The notes beneath the pieces were generated by a model. The model saw nothing but the letters and a program-made list of their open reading frames with translations, ran no database searches and had not been told where the DNA came from. From the NCBI GenBank assembly GCA_016124805.1, contig WGND01000011.1, positions 186,001 through 250,000 on the forward strand: a DNA stretch of 64,000 nt, in the 5' to 3' direction. The translations under genes were made by a program, and so were the position numbers. Source of the stretch: Hyphomicrobiales bacterium (GTDB lineage Bacteria > Pseudomonadota > Alphaproteobacteria > Parvibaculales > Parvibaculaceae). Shown piece after piece: positions 24,477-32,718 of the stretch; within the stretch, counting starts at the first letter, position 1, and each line of letters begins with the position of its first letter.

Positions 24477-25046
24477 GTGGTGGGGATGCAAGAGCGTTTA
24501 GACGTTGCGGGGGAGTCCGCAGATATCACTTTCGAGGTCACCGGAACTGTCAAATGGTTTGATTCAGTCAAAGGCTATGGCTTTATCATCCCCGATGACG
24601 GACGTGACGATGTTCTCGTTCATCTCTCCTGCCTGAAGCTGGCGGGGCATGAAAGTCTTCGTGAAGGCGCCACGGTGACCTGCGAGGCTGTGCGACGGCA
24701 ACGCGGCAATCAGGCTCTTAAAATCATCCATGTTGACGATTCGACGGCGATTGGCCAGTCGAGTGAGACGATCCGGCCCGAGCAGCGGTCGCCGCTCTCC
24801 GGCGTCGTGCCGATTGGTGATTTCGAGAATGTCATCGTCAAATGGTTCAATCGCACGCGCGGCTACGGGTTCGTCACGCGTGGCGAAGGCACGCCGGATA
24901 TTTTCGTTCATATGGAAACGCTGCGGCGTTTCGATGTGCATGATCTGGTGCCGGGACAGGAAATACAGGTTCGCTTTGGCGAAGGTCCCAAAGGCCTCAT
25001 GGTCGCGGAGATCGCCAATAGCGAGAGCGGTTCATCCGGCGACTGA
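24477..25046 (+). CDS. Protein with two cold-shock domains
   Basis: A 189-residue protein with two nucleic-acid-binding cold-shock domains, residues about 20-85 and 118-182. Each has the RNP1-like motif (VKGYGFI and TRGYGFV), VKWFD/VKWFN at its start and a RNP2-like DVLVHLS or DIFVHME. Double-CSD proteins are common in alphaproteobacteria and bind RNA or single-stranded DNA. The start is GTG at 24477, after GGAG at 24466-24469; a second GTG and an ATG at 24486 are alternatives. It is divergent from the Mrp operon with about 280 bases between, where no gene is seen. Confidence 0.9.
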   Translation: MVGMQERLDVAGESADITFEVTGTVKWFDSVKGYGFIIPDDGRDDVLVHLSCLKLAGHESLREGATVTCEAVRRQRGNQALKIIHVDDSTAIGQSSETIRPEQRSPLSGVVPIGDFENVIVKWFNRTRGYGFVTRGEGTPDIFVHMETLRRFDVHDLVPGQEIQVRFGEGPKGLMVAEIANSESGSSGD

Positions 25047-25064
25047 CAGTCAAGAGTATGGCGT

Positions 25065-25526
25065 ATGAGTGTAAAGGCACCTTCGGGTGAGACAGCCGGG
25101 CGTGTCGTGGACGACTCCATTCCCGAGGGCTATGAGCTCTCCAGGACACGCGGGCCTTACACCACGCATAACGGGCCCTTCTATCACAAGGTCACCGACG
25201 AGAGCTTCTGGCACGGCACCCGCATTCTCAAGCGTCATTGCAACTCGGGCGGCATTGCCCATGGCGGCATGCTCATGGCCTTTGCCGATGGGTTGCTGGG
25301 CACGGCTGTCTTTCGCGAGTCGGGCCGGGCAGGCGTCACCGTGCGCATGAATTCCGATTTTCTGTCTTCCGCCCGCGAAGGCGACTGGCTGGAAGGCACC
25401 GGTCGCGTCACGCAGGCAGATGGCTCATTTCTGTTCTGTGAGGCTGAAATGATGGTGGCTGGCGAGCCTGTATTGCGCGCCAGCGGCGTCTTCAAGCTGG
25501 TAAAATGGCGCGGCGGCAAGGTCTGA
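25065..25526 (+). CDS. PaaI-type acyl-CoA thioesterase (hotdog fold)
   Basis: A 153-residue hotdog protein with the PaaI signature NSGGIAHGGMLMAFADGLLG near residues 60-80. The Asn, HGG and Asp are the usual active-site elements. VTVRMNSDFLSSAREGDWLEG forms the following strand and turn. Members hydrolyse acyl-CoA thioesters; the substrate is not predictable. It lies 19 bases after the cold-shock gene and 52 bases before tRNA-Pro, all on the plus strand. Confidence 0.88.
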   Translation: MSVKAPSGETAGRVVDDSIPEGYELSRTRGPYTTHNGPFYHKVTDESFWHGTRILKRHCNSGGIAHGGMLMAFADGLLGTAVFRESGRAGVTVRMNSDFLSSAREGDWLEGTGRVTQADGSFLFCEAEMMVAGEPVLRASGVFKLVKWRGGKV

Positions 25527-25578
25527 CCATTTGATCGGTTGCAGTCCGGCAGGGGGCAGTGTATTGACTGCCCGTCGT

Positions 25579-25655
<77 letters not shown>

Positions 25656-25685
25656 TTCATTCTTCCAATATCTTCGGATTGTGGC

Positions 25686-25904
25686 TCAGGACGCGCTTTT
25701 GCGTTTCTGGGGCAATTCGCTTTCGCCCAGCCAATAGGCGCGCGCGGCAAGCCGCTCAATGCGCTCGGCAGGCCAGAATTCCGTCTTGGCGGCCCGATAG
25801 GGGGCCGTGAGGTCGAGAATGCACTCAATATCGAGCTGGTTGAAGCCTTTGCTGGCCAGAAATGATGTCGCGGTCGCTCGATCCAGTTTCTTGTCATCCG
25901 GCAT
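25686..25904 (-). CDS. Small hypothetical protein
   Basis: A 72-residue frame on the minus strand downstream of tRNA-Pro. It is rich in charged residues and helix formers (LDRATATSFLASKGF, then RIERLAARAYWLGESELPQKRK). GGAG lies upstream of the ATG. No family is recognised. It is kept because the frame is isolated from longer genes on the opposite strand and its composition is protein-like; it could still be spurious. Confidence 0.5.
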   Translation of the reverse strand: MPDDKKLDRATATSFLASKGFNQLDIECILDLTAPYRAAKTEFWPAERIERLAARAYWLGESELPQKRKSAS

Positions 25905-26143
25905 GGCGAATCTCCTTCAGGCTGGGGGGTGCCTGGCTTCTATGGCGGGGCCTTATCAGTGGCATGTCACAAACGAGACTGTCGCGTGACAGACCGCCCA
26001 ATCCGGAGCGATCTGGCCATTGAGCTTGGTTCGGCCTCTTCTGTGCTGTTGTTATGGCTTGCAAATCTGGCTGTTTTGGGGCGATAAGATATTGTTTTTG
26101 CGACTGGTCCCGTAACGGGGACATTATGCTTCAGGAGTGATCA

Positions 26144-26452
26144 ATGGCGCGCGCCCGCATCTATAAACCCGCCAAGACAGCCATGCAGTCCGGTCGCGCC
26201 AAGACCCGCAAATGGGTGCTGGAGTTTGAGCCTGACCACGCCCGGCAGATTGATCCGCTCATGGGCTGGACCTCGTCCCGCGATACCCAGACGCAGCTTC
26301 TGCTGCGTTTCGACACGCAGGAAGAAGCCGTCGCCTATGCCAACAAGCATGGTATCGAGTTTCAGATTTCCGAGCCCAAGACGCAAAAGCGGTCCATCAA
26401 GGCCTATGCCGACAATTTCAAATATGGTCGGCAGGGTCTCTGGACGCATTGA
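26144..26452 (+). CDS. NDUFS4-like accessory subunit of NADH dehydrogenase (complex I)
   Basis: A 102-residue protein of the ETC complex I conserved-region family, homologous to the mitochondrial 18-kDa subunit NDUFS4. Features are ARIYKPAKTAMQSGRAKTRKWVLEFE, then DPLMGWTSSRDTQTQLLLRFDTQEEAVAYA and the C-terminal YADNFKYGR. Such subunits occur in alphaproteobacteria and mitochondria, where they support the NADH module. AGGAG lies eight bases upstream. The stop codon's last base is directly followed by the first base of tRNA-Arg, suggesting read-through from one transcript. Confidence 0.92.
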   Translation: MARARIYKPAKTAMQSGRAKTRKWVLEFEPDHARQIDPLMGWTSSRDTQTQLLLRFDTQEEAVAYANKHGIEFQISEPKTQKRSIKAYADNFKYGRQGLWTH

Positions 26453-26529
26453 GGTCCCGTAGCTCAACTGGATAGAGCATCAGCCTTCTAAGCTGGCGGT
26501 TGCAGGTTCGATTCCTGCCGGGATCACCA
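26453..26529 (+). tRNA. tRNA-Arg (anticodon TCT)
   Basis: Acceptor GGTCCCG pairs with CGGGATC. The anticodon loop CTTCTAA carries TCT at 26487-26489, between stem strands TCAGC and GCTGG. The T arm is GCAGG-TTCGATT-CCTGC, and CCA is encoded at 26527-26529. It starts on the base after the stop codon of the NDUFS4-like gene. Confidence 0.96.
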
Positions 26530-26626
26530 TTTGCCTTTTTCGGCGCGATTTTGCCCTTTACCTAATTTTTTTGTAATGAGTTCACAAACTCCTCTCCACG
26601 CTCCATCATATATCAGGGGGCGTTAA

Positions 26627-26645
26627 GCTGCTCGCGCGGAGCAGC
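26627..26645 (+). promoter_or_regulatory. Hairpin in leader of Sel1-repeat gene
   Basis: GCTGCTC and GAGCAGC form a perfect seven-pair stem around GCGCG, ending 37 bases before the ATG at 26683. No T tract follows, so it is more likely a leader structure than a terminator. The role is unknown. Confidence 0.3.
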
Positions 26646-26682
26646 AGGCATGGTTCTGAAAAAGAATCACCAGGAGGAAAAG

Positions 26683-27405
26683 ATGAACACATCCACATGC
26701 GTCCGGGCCCTGACAGGCAAAAGCCTTGCCGTCATGAGCGCGCTGTTTTTGGGCACGGGTCTCTCATTTGCCGTCGCACCTGCGCTCGTCTCATCCGCTC
26801 ACGCCGAGGCCGTCACCGTCAGCCCCGGCATTGAGCGTCCGACAGAGGCAAGCGGCGAGGATCTTTATCATCGGGGCTATTATCCCGAAGCCATGGCCGA
26901 ATGGAAAAAAGCCGTCGAGCAGAACAAGGATGCCGGCGCCGCCTATCGTCTGGGTGAAGAATATCTCGATGCCAAATTCGTCAAGCGCGACATCGAACAG
27001 GCGCTGAAATATTACAAATTCGGAGCCGAGGGCGGCGACATGCGCGCCCAGATGGATTACGGCATGATGTATGACAAGGGCTATGGCGTGAAGTCCGATC
27101 TTGCGACGGCGGCCAAATGGTATGAAGCCTCCGCCCAGCAGAATTTCGGCTCTGCCCAGTTCAATATCGGCGTCATGTATGAAGAAGGCGCGGGCGTCGA
27201 AAAGGACCCGGTGAAGGCCTATATGTATCTGCTGCTGGCCTCGCAGAACGGCTTTGCCCAGTTTGCCGGGCCCGAGCTCGACAAGCTCTCGACCTCCATG
27301 AAAACCGAGGACATCAAGAAAGCCAATCAGATGGCGCGTGATTTCAAGGCCGCCCATGCCGAGAGTGGCGATGCTGAAAAGACGAAGGAAAGCGAGAGCC
27401 TGTGA
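26683..27405 (+). CDS. Secreted Sel1-repeat (TPR-like) protein
   Basis: A 240-residue exported protein. Residues 1 to about 42 are a signal peptide (positively charged start, hydrophobic run LAVMSALFLGTGLSFAVAPAL, cleavage after SAHA). Four or so Sel1-type helical repeats follow, e.g. AYRLGEEYLDAK, AQMDYGMMYDKGYGVKSD and AQFNIGVMYEEGAGVEKDP. These repeats form protein-binding solenoids in the envelope. AGGAGG lies five bases before the ATG, which decides the start over an ATG 33 bases upstream. It overlaps the next gene by GTGA. A related protein is encoded at 61769. Confidence 0.87.
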   Translation: MNTSTCVRALTGKSLAVMSALFLGTGLSFAVAPALVSSAHAEAVTVSPGIERPTEASGEDLYHRGYYPEAMAEWKKAVEQNKDAGAAYRLGEEYLDAKFVKRDIEQALKYYKFGAEGGDMRAQMDYGMMYDKGYGVKSDLATAAKWYEASAQQNFGSAQFNIGVMYEEGAGVEKDPVKAYMYLLLASQNGFAQFAGPELDKLSTSMKTEDIKKANQMARDFKAAHAESGDAEKTKESESL

Positions 27406-28715
27406 CAACTGCATGGTCCAACTGGTCGGGATGGGTCAAGGCGTGGCCTCAGGCATTGCCAACGCCTGCAAGTGAAGACGAACTTTCCAAAACCGTTGCC
27501 TCGGCAGCCGCACCCATTCGTGTGGCCGGACGTGGCCACAGCTTCACGCCCATCGTCGCCAGTCAGGGCACGATTATCAGTCTGCAAAAACTGAGCGGCG
27601 TGCTGGATCATGATCCGGAGGCGCTCACCGCCCGCATCAAGGCGGGCACAAGCATTCGCGACCTCGGGCCCGAGCTTTTCGAGCGTGGTCTGGCGCTGCT
27701 CAATCAGGGTGATATTGACCGTCAGGCGATTGCCGGGGCGGTCGGCACCGGTACGCATGGCACCGGCGCGGGCATCGGCTCGCTTTCCTCGGCAGTCAAA
27801 GGCTTCCGCCTGGTCACTGCCAGTGGCGAGGTGCTGACCTGTTCGGCAACGGAAAACAGCGATGTCTTTGATGCAGGGCGTGTGTCGATTGGTTCGCTGG
27901 GCGTGATGTCTGAAATCACCATGCAATGCCGGGCGCCCTATGCCCTGGCTGAATCCGGCGGGCGCATGCCCATCGAAGACGCGCTGGCGCAGGTCACATC
28001 GCTGCGCGACAAGCATCGCCATTTCGAGTTTTTCTGGTTTCCCTTCGCCAGGGAGGCCATCGTCAAATTTCTCGACGAGGTGCCGGGCACGCCCAAGCCG
28101 CGCCGCCGCCGACCGGATGGCGAAGACTCGCGTGACGACAAGCTGTTCCGCACGCTGTGCAATGTTGCCATTGTGGCGCCTTTCCTGCGGGGCCCCCTGC
28201 AGCGCTTCATCACATCGAACAGCGGCTCGCGCTATTCATCGGGTTCGCTCACGGGCGGCGGCCATATGCGCTGGTCGCATGATGCCTTTCCGAGTGATCG
28301 CAATGTGCGTTTCAACGAGATGGAATATGCCGTGCCCGCCGAGCGCGGGCCGGACTGTGTGCGCGATGTCGGTGCCTATATCCGCAGTTGCGGCATCAAC
28401 AATATGTTCCCCATCGAATATCGCTATGTTGCTGCCGATGATGCCTGGCTCAGCCCCTTCTATCAGCGCGACAGCGTGACGATTTCGGTGCATCAATATC
28501 ACCGCCAGCCTTATGACACGCTCTTTGCCGGCATTGAAGCGATCTTCCGTCGCTATGACGGTCGCCCGCATTGGGGCAAGCTGCATACGCTCACCTATGA
28601 TGATCTGGCTGCGGTCTATCCGCGCTTTGAGGATTTCGTCGCCCTGCGCCAGCGGCTCGACCCGGAAGGTAAGTTCCTCAATCCCCATCTCAGGGCGCTC
28701 TTCACGAAAGATTGA
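27402..28715 (+). CDS. FAD-linked oxidoreductase, aldonolactone oxidase type
   Basis: A 437-residue flavoprotein of the VAO/PCMH fold with a C-terminal D-arabinono-1,4-lactone oxidase domain. The FAD-binding region includes PIRVAGRGHSFTPI, LNQGDIDRQAIAGAVGTGTHGTG and GVMSEITMQC. The C-terminal part ends HWGKLHTL and then RFEDFVALRQRLDPEGKFLNPHLRALF, typical for alditol, gulonolactone or arabinonolactone oxidases. The start is GTG at 27402, overlapping the previous stop. The substrate is unknown. It is convergent with modC, with six bases between stops. Confidence 0.9.
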   Translation: MTTAWSNWSGWVKAWPQALPTPASEDELSKTVASAAAPIRVAGRGHSFTPIVASQGTIISLQKLSGVLDHDPEALTARIKAGTSIRDLGPELFERGLALLNQGDIDRQAIAGAVGTGTHGTGAGIGSLSSAVKGFRLVTASGEVLTCSATENSDVFDAGRVSIGSLGVMSEITMQCRAPYALAESGGRMPIEDALAQVTSLRDKHRHFEFFWFPFAREAIVKFLDEVPGTPKPRRRRPDGEDSRDDKLFRTLCNVAIVAPFLRGPLQRFITSNSGSRYSSGSLTGGGHMRWSHDAFPSDRNVRFNEMEYAVPAERGPDCVRDVGAYIRSCGINNMFPIEYRYVAADDAWLSPFYQRDSVTISVHQYHRQPYDTLFAGIEAIFRRYDGRPHWGKLHTLTYDDLAAVYPRFEDFVALRQRLDPEGKFLNPHLRALFTKD

Positions 28716-28718
28716 GGC

Positions 28719-28739
28719 GTCTCAATTCACAATTGAGAC
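28719..28739. terminator. Possible bidirectional terminator hairpin between converging genes
   Basis: GTCTCAATT (28719-28727) and AATTGAGAC (28731-28739) pair perfectly with a CAC loop. The stem covers the modC stop codon. No long T tract follows on either strand, so termination is only suggested by the symmetric position between two converging genes. Confidence 0.4.
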
Positions 28740-29825
28740 AGATTTGATCAGTGCCCAGACGGTTTGATCCGTCTTCAGTGATAATGTCTTGGCGGCGCGC
28801 TGCGTGATGACGGCCTGCAGCAGGCCCTGCTCCGGGTGCCCATCCAGACGCAGGCCGATGATCATTTGTCCCTTGTCCGTTTCGTCTATCTGCGCGATGT
28901 GACCTTTCAGCATGTTCTGGATGCTGAGGCCGGTTGGTTTTTCCGTTGCAATGGCAATATCGCGGGCGCGCAGGCGCAACCTGACCTCGCTGTCGACGGG
29001 CCGGTCCATCTGCCCGATGGTGAGCGTGCCACCCGGAAATTCGACCTGCGTGATGTGATCGCTGTCATCATGGCCGGTGATTTTTGTATCGATAATGGTG
29101 CCGATATCGGCGTCACCGCTTTCGCCATGGATCAGTTGCTGCACATCCAGCCGGTTGAGCACCTCGGCCACTTCACCCTGCGCAAAGACAGTGCCCCTGT
29201 CGAATACGATCACCCGGTCGGCGAGCCGCGTGACCTCATCAATATTATGGCTGACCAGAATGACCGGCAGGTGCAGCCTTTCCGTCATGGCTTCGAGATG
29301 GGGCAAGATCTCGCGCCGCCGCGCCGGGTCGAGGCTTGCCATGGGCTCATCCAGCAGCAGGATTTGCGGGTTGGAGAGCAGGGCGCGGGCGATGGCGACG
29401 CGCTGGGCTTCGCCGCCGGAAAGATGCCGCGGATAGCGCATCAGCAGCGGCTCAAGCGCGAGCAGATCGATCAGTTCCTTGCGCTGTGCTTCATCCACGC
29501 CGCCATGGCGCTTGCTGCCGAAATCGAGATTGTCGATCACGCGCATATGCGGAAAGAGCAGCGCCTCCTGAAAGACATAGCCCATGCGGCGCATTTCGAC
29601 CGGCATGTTGGTGCGCTTGGCGGCATCGAAATAGACGATGTCGCCATAAGCAATATGACCGTCATCCGGTGTGATGAGACCGGCCATGGCGCGCAGCGCC
29701 GATGTCTTGCCCGCGCCTGAAGCGCCGATGATCGCGGTCACGCCCGCAATGGCTTCGATCTGCACATCCAGCGTGAAGCTGCCAAGCGCCTTTCGGATAT
29801 GGGCTGTGAAAAGACCCCGGCTCAT
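28722..29825 (-). CDS. modC: Molybdate ABC transporter ATPase
   Basis: A 367-residue ATP-binding subunit. Walker A is GASGAGKT at residues 34-41, the signature LSGGEAQ, Walker B ILLLDEPMASLD, and the H-loop SHNIDE. From about residue 290 a TOBE/Mop domain that binds molybdate follows, as expected for ModC. The ATG at 29825 overlaps modB by four bases. It supplies molybdate for the molybdenum hydroxylase genes near 14 kb. Confidence 0.94.
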   Translation of the reverse strand: MSRGLFTAHIRKALGSFTLDVQIEAIAGVTAIIGASGAGKTSALRAMAGLITPDDGHIAYGDIVYFDAAKRTNMPVEMRRMGYVFQEALLFPHMRVIDNLDFGSKRHGGVDEAQRKELIDLLALEPLLMRYPRHLSGGEAQRVAIARALLSNPQILLLDEPMASLDPARRREILPHLEAMTERLHLPVILVSHNIDEVTRLADRVIVFDRGTVFAQGEVAEVLNRLDVQQLIHGESGDADIGTIIDTKITGHDDSDHITQVEFPGGTLTIGQMDRPVDSEVRLRLRARDIAIATEKPTGLSIQNMLKGHIAQIDETDKGQMIIGLRLDGHPEQGLLQAVITQRAAKTLSLKTDQTVWALIKSVSIVN

Positions 29826-30541
29826 GACGGGCTCTTTTCGTTGCGATGTTGCTGCCGCCGGGTCAGCCATTCCGACAAGGCCAGCGCGCCGACCGCCAGA
29901 AGCACGCTCAGCATCAGCAGGCGCAGGGCCGCCGTTTCACCGCTGGGTGATTGCAGGGCGCTGTAAAGCGCAATCGGGAGTGTCTGTGTTTCGCCGGGAA
30001 TATTGGCCACGAAGGTAATGGTCGCGCCGAATTCGCCCAGCGCGCGGGCAAAGGCGAGCAGGGCGCCGGTCAACAGCCCCGGCATGATGAGGGGCAGGGT
30101 GACGTTGAAAAAAACATCCACCGGTGTCGCGCCCAATGTGCGCGCCGCTGTTTCGAGCCTTGCATCCAGCGCTTCCCATGAGAGGCGCAGCGCGCGCACC
30201 AGCAGCGGAAAGCCCATGATGGCGGAGGCAAGGGCGGCGCCTTTCCAGTTGAAGGCAAGTGTGAAGCCGATGGAGTCGAGCCAGCCGCCCAGCAACCCGC
30301 GACGGCCGAAAGTCAGCAGCAGCAGATAGCCTGTCACCACCGGCGGCAGCACCAGCGGCAGATGCACGATCAGGTCGAGCAGGAATTTGCCGGGGAAAGT
30401 CTTGCGGGCGAGCGCCCAGGCGATGACCATGCCCGGCGGCAGTGACAAGAGGGTGCCGATCACGCCGATTTTCAGCGAGAGCCAGAGGGCTTCGCTTTCA
30501 CCCGCCGACAGCGGGGTGAGCATATCGGCGAACATGCTCAA
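29822..30541 (-). CDS. modB: Molybdate ABC transporter permease
   Basis: A 239-residue inner-membrane permease with five or six helices. The ABC-interaction loop reads EALDARLETAARTLGATPVDVFFNVTLP region, and ARALGEFGATITFVAN-IPGETQTLP is the typical ModB segment after it. It overlaps modA and modC by four bases each. Confidence 0.94.
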   Translation of the reverse strand: MSMFADMLTPLSAGESEALWLSLKIGVIGTLLSLPPGMVIAWALARKTFPGKFLLDLIVHLPLVLPPVVTGYLLLLTFGRRGLLGGWLDSIGFTLAFNWKGAALASAIMGFPLLVRALRLSWEALDARLETAARTLGATPVDVFFNVTLPLIMPGLLTGALLAFARALGEFGATITFVANIPGETQTLPIALYSALQSPSGETAALRLLMLSVLLAVGALALSEWLTRRQQHRNEKSPS

Positions 30542-31326
30542 TTGACGGGCACCGACATGGGCTTGAAACCGAAATCGGCAAAGACCTTGGACGCATCATC
30601 CGACGCCAGATAAGCCATGAAGCGTTGCGCCGTGTCGTTTGTCGTCATCTGCCTGTCGGTGACAAGGGCGACGGGGTAGGTCACGGCTTCGTGGCTGTCG
30701 TCGGGCAGGGCTGCCACGATCACGACCTTGTCGGAAATGCGCGCATCCGTCCGATAGACAATGCCTGCGCGCGCTTCGCCGCGTTCCACCCATGCCAGCG
30801 CCGCGCGCACATCACCTGCCGCCACGATCTGATCGGCCAACGCGTCCCACAGCTTGAGATGCGTCAGCGCTTCTCTGGCATAAATCCCCGCGGGCACTGA
30901 AGCAGGATCAGCCAGTGCCAGCTTGCCCTTGCCGATGGCGGCCTTGAGGCTTTGGCCCTCACCGAAGCTGAATGACAGCGTCTCGTTCTTAGGGGCGATC
31001 AGCACCAGTTCATTGCCCAGCAGCTTTTGCCGTGAGGCCGTGTCGATCAGGTGATCGGCGGCGAGCTTGTCCATCCAGCTTTCATTGGCCGAGAGGAAAA
31101 TCTGCGCCGGGGCACCGGCCTCGATCTGTTTGGCAAGTGTCGAGGAACCTGCAAAGACTGTCGTGATCTTGCAGCCTGTTCTGGTTTCAAAATCGGCAGC
31201 TATTGTCGTCACGGCATCTGTCGTGCTGGCCGCGGCGAATATCGATGTCGGCTCGCAAGCCCGGATCGCTGTTGGCAGACAGGCAAGGGCGAATGACAGG
31301 AGCGCCGTTTTGAAGGTGATCGGCAT
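30538..31326 (-). CDS. modA: Periplasmic molybdate-binding protein
   Basis: A 262-residue substrate-binding protein. A short signal peptide (ITFKTALLSFALACLPTAIRA) precedes the mature start. Ligand-site segments are FAAASTTDAV, VFAGSSTLAKQIEAGAPAQIFLSA and LADPASVPAGIYAREAL, followed by GEARAGIVYRTDA, all typical of ModA. One base separates its start from the metC stop, so the transporter appears to be transcribed from upstream of metC. Confidence 0.93.
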   Translation of the reverse strand: MPITFKTALLSFALACLPTAIRACEPTSIFAAASTTDAVTTIAADFETRTGCKITTVFAGSSTLAKQIEAGAPAQIFLSANESWMDKLAADHLIDTASRQKLLGNELVLIAPKNETLSFSFGEGQSLKAAIGKGKLALADPASVPAGIYAREALTHLKLWDALADQIVAAGDVRAALAWVERGEARAGIVYRTDARISDKVVIVAALPDDSHEAVTYPVALVTDRQMTTNDTAQRFMAYLASDDASKVFADFGFKPMSVPVN

Positions 31327-31327
31327 C

Positions 31328-32497
31328 TTACCCTGTCACTGTTTTCATGTTGGCGAAGGCGGCCTCAAGGTCGGCGATGAGATCGCCCACATCCTCAAGC
31401 CCGGCATGGAAACGGATAAGCTGGCCCTCGGCTTCCCATTTGGTGGCCGTGCGATAGTCGCCGGGGTTTTGCGGCATGACGAGGCTTTCAAAACCACCCC
31501 ATGAATAGCCGATGCCGAAAAGCTCAAGATGATCGACAAAGGCGGCGACGGCGTCCTGCGCATGGGTTTTAAGCACGATGCTGAAAAGCCCGCTCGCGCC
31601 GGTGAAATCACGCTTCCAGATTTCATGACCCGGGTCCGTCGGCAAGGCGGGATGAATGACGCGGGCGACTTCGGGCCGGTCCTCAAACCATTTGGCGAGG
31701 GTGAGGCCGGTTTCCATATGACGGGCAAGACGCACCGACAGCGTGCGCAGCCCGCGCATGGCCAGATAGACATCATCTGGGGCCACCGCCATGCCGATAT
31801 CGCCATGCATGTCGAGCGTTGCCTTATAGGCCGCCTCCGTCGTTGTGATCGATCCCATCATCACATCGGAATGGCCGCAGATATATTTGGTCACCGCCTG
31901 AATCGAAACATCGACGCCATGCTCGAAAGGCTTGAAATAGAGTGGCGAGGCCCAGGTATTGTCCATCATGACAAGGGCACCGGCCGCATGGGCAATCTCG
32001 GCCATGGCGGGAATGTCCTGCACCTCGAAGGTGTTGGAGCCCGGCGCTTCGACAAACAGAACTTTTGTATTTGGGCGTAGCAGCGCGGCGATGCCGTTAC
32101 CAATCAGCGGATCGTAATATTCGACCTCAACGCCATAGCGCTTGAGCACCTTGTCGGCGAAATTGCGTGTCGGCCCGTAGACACTGTCGGTAATCAGCAC
32201 ATGGTCACCGGCATGGAGATGGGCGAGCAGGGCAATGGTGCAGCCCGCAAGCCCCGAAGCTGTGAGGACCGTCTTGTAGCCGCCTTCAAGCTCGGCAATG
32301 GCATCCTGCAGGGCGAACGTGGTGGGCGTCCCGCGTCGGCCATAGGTCACCAGCGGGCGCTTCTTGGCCCGCAGCGTCGCCATATCGGGATAAAGCACAG
32401 TTGAAGCGTGATAAACCGGCGGATTAACGATGCCGAAATTGGCTTCCGGGTCGCGTCCTGCAGAAATAATGACGGTATCGGTTTTTTTCTCGCTCAT
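31328..32497 (-). CDS. metC: Cystathionine beta-lyase
   Basis: A 389-residue PLP enzyme of the Cys/Met metabolism family. It cleaves cystathionine to homocysteine, pyruvate and ammonia in methionine synthesis. The PLP Lys is K204 (SIQAVTKYICGHSDVMMG). ASGLAGCTIALL, the DNTWASPLYFKP region and GAPGSNTFEV fit cystathionine beta-lyase rather than gamma-synthase. It is the first gene before modABC and divergent from aapJ. Confidence 0.91.
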   Translation of the reverse strand: MSEKKTDTVIISAGRDPEANFGIVNPPVYHASTVLYPDMATLRAKKRPLVTYGRRGTPTTFALQDAIAELEGGYKTVLTASGLAGCTIALLAHLHAGDHVLITDSVYGPTRNFADKVLKRYGVEVEYYDPLIGNGIAALLRPNTKVLFVEAPGSNTFEVQDIPAMAEIAHAAGALVMMDNTWASPLYFKPFEHGVDVSIQAVTKYICGHSDVMMGSITTTEAAYKATLDMHGDIGMAVAPDDVYLAMRGLRTLSVRLARHMETGLTLAKWFEDRPEVARVIHPALPTDPGHEIWKRDFTGASGLFSIVLKTHAQDAVAAFVDHLELFGIGYSWGGFESLVMPQNPGDYRTATKWEAEGQLIRFHAGLEDVGDLIADLEAAFANMKTVTG

Positions 32498-32622
32498 CCT
32501 TCGTCCTTGTTCCTCGCGCGCAGTAGGGTGATTACGCTCGTTGATCGGGCCGGGGTGGCCTCAGACCGGCAGTTAGGGTAAAAATGATCCCGCAGCGCTT
32601 CGGGGGACGCGGTCTGGCGGTC

Positions 32623-32650
32623 TTGCGCTGACAGTTTCAGGCTCTATTCT
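32623..32650 (+). promoter_or_regulatory. Possible promoter of the aap operon
   Basis: TTGCGC at 32623-32628 and TATTCT at 32645-32650 are 16 bases apart, about 70 bases before the aapJ start. The match is moderate. The whole 32498-32718 region is a divergent promoter region for metC and aapJ; I see no riboswitch-like fold that I can defend. Confidence 0.3.
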
Positions 32651-32718
32651 TTCCATTACCCGTCAGCATAGCATCTCGGACCGGGATTCCATCAAGGAAC
32701 CCAGCAAAAGGAAGTCGC

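Noticed and set aside
32498-32718. Possible SAM-type riboswitch before metC
   Set aside because: I looked for SAM-II or SAM/SAH-like conserved segments and pseudoknot pairing and could not find a convincing match.
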